NCBI GenBank assembly: GCA_905178155.1
Contig: CAJINV010000018.1
Coordinates: 68,479 to 132,478, forward strand
Origin: Amoebophrya sp. A120
Taxonomy: Eukaryota; Sar; Dinophyceae; Syndiniales; Amoebophryaceae
Direction: 5' to 3'
Length of the DNA: 64,000 bases
Part shown: positions 46,621 through 57,800 of the stretch, in pieces
How positions within the stretch are numbered: position 1 is the first letter of the stretch
Layout: every line of letters starts with the position of its first letter
The notes under the pieces: model-generated
The model's database searches: none
Told to the model about the DNA's origin: nothing
Seen by the model: only the letters and a program-made list of their open reading frames with translations
Translations under genes and position numbers: made by a program

Positions 46621-49600
46621 ATTCCATCGGTATCTCCTGCCCCGTGCTTCGCTTTGCGACTTTCCAGATGTACAAAGGTTACCCGAGGTCCTGGTGCAAG
46701 TACCACCTCTGCCAGCAAAAACAGCATTGCGTGACGGAGCCGGGGATTGCAGACGACCCGGATAATATTCGACAGTTCCCGGTAGGGTTTCTTACAGATC
46801 AGGTCCGTCACGCGAAGACCGCAGCACCCAGAGTCAGCTTTTGTTGAAAACATCCTTCAACGCAAACAGGCGTTAATGCGCCGCAACAGCAGCTCCACGT
46901 GGATGCTAAAGTAACACTGACTTCGATATAGGTACTTAATTTCCATCACCTTTTGAATGATGAAAGCACGCGGACCGAGCTCATCAATGAAGGGCACAAG
47001 CAAGATATCTTACCGACGTTTCAAAAACGGCTAAAACCAGCACGCAAAGAAAGAAAGCAAATTTACGCGAAGAAAGAATGCAAGCAAAGTTGATCTCAGA
47101 TCAGTTGATCTGCTACAGAGTTGGATTTTGATTGCTGCACGGCACTTCCGCGTGTACTTTTCTTCTGCAAGAGTAAGTTTGATTCAATTTGCAACTATAT
47201 CGAAATAGTCAAAATACCTGAAGCTCCTCCCGTTGCTGCGGTTGCTAAGGCTGCTGCAGTGTCCTCGTCTGACTTGGTCTCGTTCTCGTCTGTTTCTGAC
47301 GCTGATAGTATGCTGGCAAAATATAATCCAGTCTTCAACGAAGTCCACTGCTTTTATCCGAAAGACATCTTTGCTCCACAGATTTTCGCCCTATTGCAAA
47401 TCACTATTGCAAATCACAATTGCAAATCACAATGCAGAGGAAAAGTGTAGAACCTGTACGGTGATGCTGAATATGCACTACATGCCAATTCGACAACTTG
47501 AAGACGGACATTGCGTCACATACATGGTTGCAATGTTGGCGTCTGTGTGCCTGATGCGCTGGAGCCTCCCGTTAGAGCTCCTTCCGCAACCGGATTCTTA
47601 TTCTCGGCGGCCAACTCTCCTAAAGTCGCATCGGCCTTGGTTGCTCCCAACAACCTCGTCCCGCAGCAGTTGCAGGTCGCGCACTGGCTTGTGTACCTTT
47701 GTTTGAAGTCCGGGTTATTTCGGATGGAGTTCGCCACGTATTGGTTGAAATCGCCGGCGTTGTCGAGCTTGATTCCGCCCATGTTCTGCGCAAACTTCGG
47801 GTCCTTTTCCATCATTTGCTTCACGCACTGCAACGAGCTGTCGGCGTTGCATTGGCCCGGGGTGGCGCAGTGCAGGCCCGAGTCGTCCCGCTCCCAAATG
47901 GGATTGCCCTGTGCGTCCTCCCCGCGCTGGTTCACCTTGATCGCGTGGCCGTCCGGGTAGCCCGTGTTGGCGTCGCCGTCCATGACAAGCTCCGAGCCAT
48001 ACTCGGGGACGCCCGGCAGGTACCTTCTCCTCGCCGCGGGGATCACGTTCCCGGCTTCATCGCGCATCAAGTTTCCGCTCGCGTCGTACTGCGGCTTGGG
48101 GTCTGACCCGTACGGGTATCAACTGCAAATATGTCTGGGTCTGGAAGGGTGCAAACTTGTCACGCAGGTTTTCCATGACCCATGAGGTTTGGAATGCGGG
48201 ACCTATCATGACAGACTCTATGAGGTCTCTGTGATGCCTATCCTGCATGAGAAATCCCCTCCCAACTTGGTCGAAAGTGGACGGCTTTTGGCACTCATGC
48301 AACACAGATTTTTGCATGATTCCCATTTAGCATGACAAGTTGCAACTTTCCAGACCCAGACATATTTGCATTTGATAACGGGGGGTCGTACGCGAAATCT
48401 CGGTACGGAATCCCTTTGGTCTTGCACACCGCGGTCGCCACCGCGCCGTCGCGCTGCGGACCGCCGGTGGCCTTGCCCTGCGCGTACTTCTGGGCGTAGT
48501 TGTTGGCGTCATTATCCGGGAGAAACGCCCAGCCGCCCTTGTCGCTCTGCTGGACCACCTCGCCGGACATGTGCGCCTCCGCAGCGCCCAGTTTGGCGGT
48601 GCTGCCGTTTGGCATTTTGACATCCGTGTTCTTATCCAGGTCTTCCGGGTGCGTGTTGCGGACCTTCTCTTCGTTCTTCTGCTCTTCCTTTTCCGCCTCC
48701 TGCACGGCGTCCTTGTACGTCGACACAGTGTCGGAATCCGTCCGCTTCAGCGGCGGGGCGTCGTCGTCGGAAGTCGAACCGCTATTCGCAGCTCCCGCAG
48801 CGGCGGCTGCCGCTGCCGGCGCTTGTCCACTAGATGCAGCTCCTGTTGCCGGCTGTCCTACGGGTTGTTGAGCAGGAGCCGCTCCGCCTCCCGCCTGCTG
48901 CTGCAGGTCGTGGGCGCCACCTGCGGCTTGGCCGATCTGGTCCTGGCCGGAAACGTTGCTCGTGTCCATACCATCCAGCTGCATGTTGATCTGCGGCTCA
49001 CTGGTGTTCGCCTGGCCGGCCTGGTCTCCACCAGAGCTACTACTGCTACTGTCACCACCATTCGTATTAAGGCCCAACTGCTTTCCGACGCTGTCCAACT
49101 TCCTCGCCATGGCGACCGACGCCTGGCCGGCGGCCGACATATGGGCGATTTGCGGGCCGCTCATCCCGGTTGTCTGCAAAGCGCCACCTCCCCCGCCGCC
49201 CGCAGCGGCCTGGTCGATTTCGGCTTTTTGCATCGCCTCCATGTTTTTGTAGACCTGCTGCAAGTGGTTCTTCAGATTCTCCGTCGCGGACCGGTACCAG
49301 GCGTCCAGCGCTTTCTCGATGGTGGCTCGGGCCAAATGCTTGGTAATCGACTGCACCGCCGCGGACACGAACTCTTTCTCCATCATTTCTTTCAAAAAGT
49401 TCATAATTTCGTTGTCCAGCAGCTCCAACAACTCGTCCATTTTCGTGTCAATGACCTGCTTCCCGAGCCGCCCGTTCGGCTGTTCCAAAACGTTCAGAGG
49501 CTTCCCGTGGTACAGTTCCGACGCCCCGTGCTGGGTGATGATCTTTTCCAGCGCGAGCAAGCCGAGCAGTTTCTCCGAAAACGCCTTGCCGACCTTGCCC

Positions 49601-52527
49601 ATCTTGTCCCACTCGTGCATCATCGACAAAATTCGCAGCGGCGCCAGCTGCGCCCAACGCTCCATGTTTTGGCTGTTGAACACCGACTGCCGGTTGGTGC
49701 CGAGGTTGGATCCAAACATGTTCACGTCCGCCTTCTGCTGGGCGTTGGCGCCCGCCTGCATGGTCTGCTGGACCTGCATCTCCCGGATTTTCTTCGCGAA
49801 GTTGATGAAATCCGACATGGAGTCGTCCTCGTCGTAGCATTTGCGGATTTCCCCGATCTTCTCGCGGATCACCTCCTCGGATCGCATGTTGTCGGAGTAG
49901 TACTGGTATTGTGAGGAAAAATCCCCCCTCCCCATATCGAAAACGATATTTGTGTTCCTGTATTTGTGTACACTGTATTGCTAGAAGGCCAAGAGACGCA
50001 GTAGTTTCCCCCTGGTTTGCAGGCAATTTGTCATGCTGTTTCCCGTTTCCAGTTGCTTCCTGGCATGCTGAAGACGCAAGGCTTTCCTAGTACGCCAGCC
50101 AGCACTACAATCCGCATCTCTTCCCTTCTAGCATGACAACGTGATTTGTGATCACAAATCATGCTACACAAATCTCCCTTTGAGTATGGGGAGGGGGGAT
50201 TCTTTATTTTGATAACTGGAAGATCCGCATCATGGAATTCCGCAAACGCAGTTTGTTCTTTTGGTAGTCCCGGGACTTCAGGATCTTCTCGTGCAGCTTG
50301 GTCAGAATCTTTTTCATGATCGTCGACTCCATCAAGGTCTTGGTCAATTTCTCCTGGACGTTCTGCTTCACGCCCTGCGCCACGCCCATCAACAACTTTG
50401 ACGTGAACCGCTGCACCTGCGCCCCCACCTTCGCCGCAACCATTCCCGCCGGGCCACCGGCCGCACCCGCGGCTGCGCCCCCACCCGCTGCTGCACCACC
50501 GGCGCCCGCCGCGCCGGCGCCGCCGCCACCAGCGATGCCTGCGAAGCCGTTCATCCCCGGCAGTCCCTCCAGGGGCTTGTCGGCGTTAAACGCGCCCCAC
50601 CCGCCGCCATTGTCGCTGTCCTGCACCCTACCAGTCAAGCCCAGCTGGAACACGGTTTGGCAAACAGACGGCAGCTTCGTGTTCTTGAACCATCGCTTGA
50701 TGTGGGGACAATCCCCCTTCATGAAGGCGTCAATCGCGAACGCGATGTCATTCACTCCCTCTTCCCGCAAAATCTCCGATATCGGCGCCAAATACGGGAT
50801 GAAACTGATCGCCAACTGCACCACACCGAAGATCGCGATCAGCATTGCGTGCAAGATGTACCGGGGGGATTTGAGGTGGAATATGCGCTTCAGCCCCATC
50901 TCCTTTTCCAAGAATTTGATCAAAGTCTTCTTGTGCTCCTTCCCCTCGTCATCCTGGTCCAAACCCGCCTCTTTCGCCTTTTCCTCCATCGCGTTGCGGA
51001 CGGATTTTGTGTCGTCAATCTTCAAATACGGCTCCAGCTTCAGCTGCCCGATGTCCCCTTTCACCTTCTGCAGCACGTGCCCGTATCCCGTGCAAAAACG
51101 TCCCCACCCCAGAGTCAAGATCATCGGGATTCTGCAACACAAACCTTGAAGTTTTGGGGGTCACGCATGACAAGTTGCATGCTGTACTGTAGTGCAGCTT
51201 AGCAAGCGAAGCCGCATAACAAATCCATCTACTCATCCTGTTTGCAGCATTACAAGTTCCGAAACACGATATGAAATGCCTCTCATGGGGATGCGCATTA
51301 CAAATGCTCCTGTGCTTGCAAATCTGCATGACAACTCTGGGGTGGGGATGTTTTTCCATAGGATAGCTCGATCATTTTGTCCAAGTCCATGTCAGTTTGA
51401 TCGCTGGCCCACACGTCTTTTACCACCGGGAGCAGCGTATCCTGAGTAAATACGTCCCCACTTCATAGTCAAGATAGGAAACCTCTCCCATTTTAGGGAG
51501 TTGCGCATGACAAGTTTGCCTCTGCAGTTTAGCGCTGGTTAGCAAGGCAAGCCGCATGAGAAAGCCATTTTCTCATCCTGTTTACAGCATTACAAATTCC
51601 AAAACACGATTGGAAATGCCTCTCAACATGGAGCTTCGGATCGCAAATGTTCCTGTCATTGCGCATTTGCATGACAACTATGGGGTGGGGACGTTTTTAC
51701 ATAGGATACAGCGTTTTCAAGATGTACTTTACCCACTTCGGGAACTTCCGCTTCAAGCTTGGATCCATATCCCACAGAAAAAAGCAGGCAGGTCATATTT
51801 GTAATGCAAAAATAAATACACAGGAAAATCTGTCATGGGCGAGGCCATAGCATGCTGTTTAGGGCATGCAATACGAGTTTTTTTGTCTATTTATTTTTGC
51901 ATTACAAATATGACCTGCCGGTCTTTTCTAGGGGATAATCCACTGTCGTGATCGCGTCCTCCACTTTGTCCCGCATCGCTTCAATGCGGTCCTCCGCGTC
52001 CTCCCAGAACGAACTGTAGTGGTAGTCCATGGTGAATTTCGCTCGCAGTGGGAGCAACGCCCCCACCTCATGCAGCCGGCCGTACATGTCCTGGGCCTGG
52101 GCGTGTCTCAGACTGTTCAGCGAGCGTTCTATCACCGTTTCTGCGTTCCTCGGGCCGGAAAACCGGTCGTTCTCCACAATGTTCATGTCGGGGGAGTCCA
52201 GCGCTTGCAGTCTCTCCAGCAATATCATGAGGAAAAACGTCTCCACCCCATAGCCAAGATGAGAAATCTGCTAGACAAATCTACAAGTTTTGGCTGTTCC
52301 GCATGACAAGCTTGGCCTCGTAGTGTAATCCTGTTTAGCTAGTTCAGCAGCATCACAGATCTAATATATAATGCTGACTGGAGCATCAGAAATTACGAAA
52401 CACGACTAGAAAGTGCATCTCTTGGGGCTTCGCATGAGAAACATTTTCAGCATGCAGATTTGCATTACAACTATGGGGTGGGGACGTTTTTAGATAGGAT
52501 AAGTAACGCGTCATCCTTTTCCGACAT
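46026..52527 (-). CDS. Large protein with hydrophobic segment, Gly/Ala tract and CxCC tail
   Basis: ATG at 52527 (MSEKDDALLERLQALD…), seven coding segments joined in phase over six introners: 52527-52502, 52222-51938, 51767-51709, 51437-51366, 51083-50215, 49906-48378, 48116-47524. Order of features: helical N-terminal domain, a hydrophobic segment (ILHAMLIAIFGVVQLAI, probably membrane-inserted), a Gly/Ala tract, a lysine-rich helix, a second helical domain (EEVIREKIGEIRK…), a Gln/Gly/Ala/Ser linker, and a tail with CATCNCCGTRLLG. A GTATGT donor (47523) and a CAG acceptor lead to an acidic exon 47301-47218. This pair of exons recurs at 46.41-46.6 and 46094-46026, so the tail is duplicated inside the gene or in a truncated neighbour. 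No family is recognised. The 447-codon plus-strand ORF across 48.6-49.9 kb is a shadow. Confidence 0.65.
48117..48377. mobile_element. Introner, A family, 261 bp
   Basis: Perfect 5-bp repeat ACGGG (48112-48116, 48378-48382). Starts TATCAACTGCAAATATGTCT and ends TTTGCATTTGATA. Removal joins …DFAYDPP to YGSDPKPQYD in frame. Confidence 0.9.
49907..50214. mobile_element. Introner, D family (CCCCCCTCCCCATA), 308 bp
   Basis: Perfect 5-bp repeat ACTGG (49902-49906, 50215-50219). The arms are C-tract/G-tract inverted repeats. Removal joins NSMMRIFQ to YYSDNMRSEE in frame, removing an apparent stop at 50204. Confidence 0.9.
51084..51365. mobile_element. Introner, C family (AAAAACGTCCCCACC), 282 bp
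   Basis: Starts TATCCCGTGCAAAAACGTCC and ends TTTTTCCATAGGATA. 5-mers GCCCG / GCTCG. Removal joins …LDKMIE to HVLQKVKGD in frame. Confidence 0.85.
51438..51708. mobile_element. Introner, C family, 271 bp
   Basis: Perfect 5-bp repeat CAGCG (51433-51437, 51709-51713). Starts TATCCTGAGTAAATACG and ends TTTTTACATAGGATA. Removal joins KYILKTL to LPVVKDVWAS in frame. Confidence 0.9.
51768..51937. mobile_element. Introner, B family, 170 bp
   Basis: Perfect 5-bp repeat ATCCA (51763-51767, 51938-51942). Starts TATCCCACAGAAAAAAGC and ends CTTTTCTAGGGGATA. Removal joins EDAITTVD to PSLKRKFPKW in frame. Confidence 0.9.
52223..52501. mobile_element. Introner, C family, 279 bp
   Basis: 5-mers AGCAA / AGTAA. 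Starts TATCATGAGGAAAAACG and ends TTTTTAGATAGGATA. It separates the first nine codons (MSEKDDALL) from ERLQALDSPD, in frame. Confidence 0.85.
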
Positions 52528-53891
52528 GGAGGTGGTCCTTTGCTGCGGCTGTTTCTTATCATTATTTTAAAGGTGCAAAAAACTCAGCTCCCGAAACAGC
52601 TCCCAAATTTCTTAATTGAACGCTTCCGGGACCGTCCGAGGGCAGCTTTGCACTTCCGAAAGCGCAAAACCTTTCGACCACACTACGCGCGCCTCTTGAA
52701 GCAGTCTCATTGGTCTTGTCATGGCTCACGATGATCAGACCCCGCGGCGCCTACTGTTTTAAAATATCCAGAAAGGCGGCCGAGATGCTTACTCGTGCGA
52801 CCAGGCGAAGTATCTGCGTAGTTCTTGGCCATTTGCGCGCGGCGGCGTCCCATCTGTGCTCTTTTGGGTCATTTGTGCAGAATAACGCGCCATCTGTGCA
52901 CGATGACGCTTTATCTGGCCGAGAGTGGCCATCGGAGACCGTTTTGCGCGACCAAGTCCGAATGCTATAAAAAACACTATGCCGAATGCTATAAAAAACA
53001 TTATGACGAATGCCATAAAAAAGTGCACCCGAACATGATAAAAAACAACACGCCGAAAAGACAGCGTTAGGTGCGGGTAAGCAACTCAGGAGCAGCCCTA
53101 CCTTTTGACCCCGCAAAACAAAGCTTTTTGTGATGTGCCGGAAGCCGCATCTTTTGCCACTTTTTCTGTGAAAAAGTTGCGAAGGTTCCGCATTCCAGAC
53201 GTCCATTCTTCCAGTTTTCGGCTTGCACGTCACAGATTCCATTCCCCATGGAATTTGTGACGCTTGGGCAATTTGGAGTACATGACGAGGAGAGTTCGCA
53301 AATGCGAAGGCTCCGCACGACGAAACTCCATCCCTCAGCTTTTGGCTTGCGCATTACAAATTTCATTCTTCATGGAATTTGTAATGCGTGAGGAACATGG
53401 AATCGCGAGGCGTGGAGTTTTTATCTGCGCTACCCAGGCGCCTACTTCGTTTCAAAGGAAGCGGACGCCTTGCTTGCTGAGCCCCAGAGGCTGCAAGCTT
53501 TTGAAGCAAAAAAAAAAAGCCCCTTCAAGAAGACCGAAGAAATACCCTTTTTGGAAACAGCAAAAAGCACATGAAAAAAAACCACACTTTTTACAACAAA
53601 AAAGTGACTTTTTTGACTCGTTTTGACTGGGTCACCAACATGGGTCAGAAAACGGGTCCGAAAACCCTATAAAGAAATCACAGCGTTAGGTGGGGATAAG
53701 CGAGAGCGACTCTGTCTTTTCGGTATAGGTGTTTTTGAGAGTCTTCTTTGTCGCAGTCGGACTGCGACAAAGAACACTATAGAAAACACCATGCCGAACA
53801 CTATAAAAAACACCATGCCGAACACTATAAAAAACACTATGCCGAATGCTATCAAAAAGTGCACCCGAACACGATAAAAAACACTACGCCG
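52528..53891. repeat. Intergenic region with 24-bp ATAAAAAACACTATGCCG repeats
   Basis: Arrays of AACACTATAAAAAACACYATGCCG-type units occur at about 52963-53055 and 53770-53890. Both end in GTGCACCCGAACAYGATAAAA followed by CGCCGAAAAGACAGCG. A third partial copy of CAGCGTTAGGTGSGGATAAG lies at 53680. Short ORFs here are shadows. GCATTACAAATTTCATTC and its complement also occur near 53350. Confidence 0.8.
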
Positions 53892-54425
53892 AAAAGACAG
53901 CGTTAGGTGCGGATAAGCACTTCAAGAAGCGCCACTTTTTGCACCTCGAAATTGCCAAAAAGAACAACTTGAGACGAAGGCGCAAGTTGTCCGCAAAGGT
54001 AGTGCTGCCGCGTCTCCGCGGAGACGACGGCGCACGACGTTGGCGCCCACTTTTTTGTTCCTCTCAAATACGAGAGCTGGAACTTCCTCGACTTTCAAGT
54101 CGGTAAAGTTCCAGCTCCCGTTCCGATGGCTTTCATTTCTTGAGCGCTCCAGTTCGTGTTGTCCTGGAGCGTCCTCTCTTTGAAAATTCAAGCCCGAGTC
54201 CTGCAATTGAGCGCTGCAGTTACTCTGAGCTGGAAAGTTCATGAAGGGAAGGCTACAGCAGCGGGAACTGGAACTTTGCCGACTTGAGAGTCGGGAAAGT
54301 TCCATTTCCCGCTCCCGAAAGGAAGAAAAGCCCGCTCCTTTTTTTTGATCGCAGAAACGCGGCTTTTTGAACGCAAAAAAGTGGTGATCTTTGGAAGTGC
54401 TTATCCGCACCTAACGCTGTCTTTT
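53892..54425. mobile_element. Non-autonomous TIR element, ~534 bp
   Basis: Perfect 32-bp terminal inverted repeats at 53892-53923 and 54394-54425 (core GACAGCGTTAGGTGCGG). The interior holds further hairpins around GGTAAAGTTCCAGCTCCCG and its near-complement, and no coding frame. Truncated copies of the left end lie at 53057 and 53680. It is flanked by the AT-rich 24-bp arrays on both sides, so a target-site duplication cannot be read. Its ends do not resemble those of the introners. Confidence 0.8.
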
Positions 54426-54811
54426 CTTTATGTTGTTTTTTATAGTGTTCTTTATAGTGTTCTTTGACTCGTTTTGTGTGGTGTTCTTTGTGTAGTTTTT
54501 TGACGTGTTCGGGAACCCATTCACCAACTCATGCTGTGTGCAGTTCGTCATGTCATGACGAACTGCGCGCAGAATCCTGGCAACGGCACCAAGAACATAA
54601 GCAGAACATCGCAAACGACGCGAAATAGACGCTTTGCAGCGCGAAAAGTCGCTTTCGCACGATTTGCGACCTTCCGCGCGCGAAATCGGGCTCGAAGTGA
54701 GCTAGCGGCGCCACTATATGTTGGCGCCGGCTCTGAAAGTCCCTGCCACTAAAATAAAAACCCACAGGCCGAATTTTCAAAGCTGTTCTCAGAGCTGAAT
54801 TTTTTACACCC

Positions 54812-57800
54812 TTAATTATTGCTCCCCGTGCCGCCGATGACCAAATGGCGGTGCAAATCCTGGGCGTCGATCCCGTGGCTCAGCGTCGCGTAGAAATGCG
54901 TGCAGGTCTGCCGCCGCAACTCGTGCAGCGCGGTGTGGATAAAAGCTTTCTTGTGCTGCGGCAAATGCTCGTAGCCGGCGACGTTGGAGTTCTCGTAGCG
55001 GAGTTTGAACAGCTTCAGCATGAACCGCTGCGAGGAGTAACTTTTGGCGGCGAGTGGCAGGCGCGAACCGGGTGGCAGTTCTAGCGGTTGAATCAAATCT
55101 TGGCAGAACTTGTGCTCGGCGGAATCGGCATCACTGCTCGTGTCCATCTCATCTATGCTCTTCGTCAAAGCGGACGCAAGGGTGAACTCCTGCAACAGCG
55201 CAGCGGGAATTTGCGGTTCGTTTTGCTGCTGCTGTTGGCCACTACCTGCAGCTTGTTTCTTGTCAAAGGCAAACGCCATCGCCGGGTCGACGTCGACAAT
55301 TGGGACGATTTCCTGACGCAGCAATCGCACCGTCTTCTGTTGTACCTCGGGTGTTCCATTACTGTCGTCGTACCAGCTCACATCGTATAAAGTCGGCAAA
55401 TCGAGTTTCTCCTTTTCAAACATCTCTTGGAGAAAGCTCTCGGCGCGGGGGGAGTTCAAACTAGTCTTCAAGTTCTTCAACAACCCAGCCGGCATTGCGT
55501 CTTTCAACGCGCCGCCTTTTGTGAGAAATCAAATGCAAAAGTGTCTGGGTCTGGAAGAATGCAGACTTGTCATGCATATTTTCCATGCCTTATGAGGTCT
55601 GAAATGCAGGACCTAGCATGACAGATTCTGCGAAGTCTCTATCATGCCGATCTTGCATGAGAAACTCCCCTCCATGTTAGAAGTCAAAAAAGGAGAACTT
55701 TTGGCGATCACGCAAGACAGATTTATTTTGTGTGACCCACGGGACGCATCACAAGTTCCATCCTCCCAGACCCAGACATGTTTACATTTGATATGAACGA
55801 AGATTTCACGATTTTCTCCACCACTCCGACTTTCCCGTCCTGCGCCCGCAAAACCAAAGAATTCGGTTTGATCAATGCGTCTCGGCTGATCAGCAGCTTC
55901 TGGTCGTCCAGTTTCACTTCCGACGATTTTTGCTTGCGCGCCTTCACGATGACGGGGACCCGACGGTCAGCACCACTGTTCCTCGAGTCCATCTCCTGCA
56001 GAGCCACGCCATCGACGTAGGCCTCCTCCAGCCGGTACTTGGCCCGCAGCTGGTCCAGGGTTTTCGCAAACTCACCGTGGTAGTCCTTCCCCGTGGTTGT
56101 TTCGGTCGATACGGAGACGTCGTACTTCCAGAATTCGTTTAGCTCCCGGACCGTCACGCCCGCGCCGTCCCGCGTCGCGATCAAATCGGAGTCCAGGACG
56201 ATCGTGCAGGGGTTCTCCTCGGAGCACGTTTTAGATAACAGCTGCAGTTCCTGCTGATCTTTGCTGTTGCTGCTTCCCTTCATCTTCAGGAAAGAGCCTG
56301 CCGGCGCGTTTAGGAACCGTTCGTTCAACTTCTCGAGATTTTTATTGTGCGTCAGCTGCATGAACTTGGCCTCCGTCTGGGTCATCCGCATGCGGTCGAA
56401 GTGGTCCCCGTAGGCCTGCAGCATGGACAAGACCCATTTCTCCTGCAAATCCTTGTTTTCGTCCTTCTTCCCGGCGTACAGCATGGACTGCGCGCGGAAC
56501 TGCTGGTTGCTGGTTTCGTCCAGGGACTTGTACCAGATTTCGTCCGAAAACACGATCGTGGACAAAAACGCCGCCTTCCCGACCCGCCGCTTGAAGTTGG
56601 ACAACAGAGTTTCTTTTTTGTCCTCTTTGTTCCTGTCCAAAATCATACCCATGTCCGTCGCTGCCGTCACCGCGGAGTCGTCGATCATAGAGAGGTGGGT
56701 GGATTGCAGCGCTCGCTCGATCCGAGTTGACAAATCTCTCTTCTTCTTGTTCCGATAGGCGCCGTTGTGCTTGTCGAATTTACCGGTTATTTTGTCCATC
56801 GCGCGTTGGAAAAAATCCTTTTCCAAAAACCGCGACAAGATGAACACCTGCCCAATCTGCACGGAAGTGAACGCGGTCAAAAGAGCCTTGAAAAATTGCT
56901 GCTGCAGCAAGCGGATGCGGTAGCTCTTCCAGGCGGATTGCACGGCGAAGAACCCGCGGCCGTTTAGCTCCGCTTTGTCCAACATTTGCTGCACTTTCAA
57001 CTCCGTTGTTTGCTTGTTTGCCTCTTTCAACTCTTCGTCCTTTTCTTCCGGGTCGAACAAATCGTCCTCGAAATCCTGGGCAAAAACGTCCCCACACCGG
57101 AGCCAAGATGGGAAAGCTGCTAGACAAATCTACAAGTTTTGGCTGTTTTGCACGACAAATTTGGACTCGTAGTGTAGTGCTTTTTGAGGTACTTAAGCAG
57201 CATCACAGATCTGGCACATCATGCTGATTCTAGCATCACAAATTCCAAAACACGACCATGGAGCTCCGCATGAGAAACTTTTTTGGCATGCGGATTTGCC
57301 TGACAACTCCGTGGTGGGGACGTTTTTACTCAGAATACTCGAAATCGGTCAACAGCCGCGGGACGTCGGCCGCCGTGCTTGCGCGGTACAAATTCGAGAC
57401 CCTCGACGGGAAAAATTCTCCGGCTTCCGGTCGGAATAACTCCTCCAATTCGATTCGCACGACAACTTCCGGATTTTCCTTTTTGTTGTAGAAAAGTCTT
57501 TCCAATTTCGCGAGGATCCTCGCCGGTTCCACGGTCTGGAGGAACTCCTTGATGACGCTCTGCTCGTCCTCCTTGTTCGGCCGGTACTGACAAGCGGCAG
57601 TGTCCTCTGCGTCGTCGAAGTTGTCGTCGTCGAGGGAGCTGTTCATTTTGTCACTCAAATCTTTGCAGCCGCAGAACTCCCCCGGTTGGTCGTCATTCGT
57701 GCCATCAGCAGTACTAGAACTGCTAGTGCCTCCCGTCTGCAGGGCGCCGGAAGTAAAACTTCCGTCGAAGCTCGTTTGGTCAAAGTTGTTGTTGGTCAAA

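Noticed and set aside
48571-49914. 447-codon plus-strand ORF
   Set aside because: Antisense shadow of the well-supported minus-strand exon 49906-48378, which joins in frame to both neighbours.
50204-50214. Stop codon ending a separate gene at 50204
   Set aside because: The stop lies inside the D-family introner. Removing 49907-50214 plus one ACTGG continues the frame.
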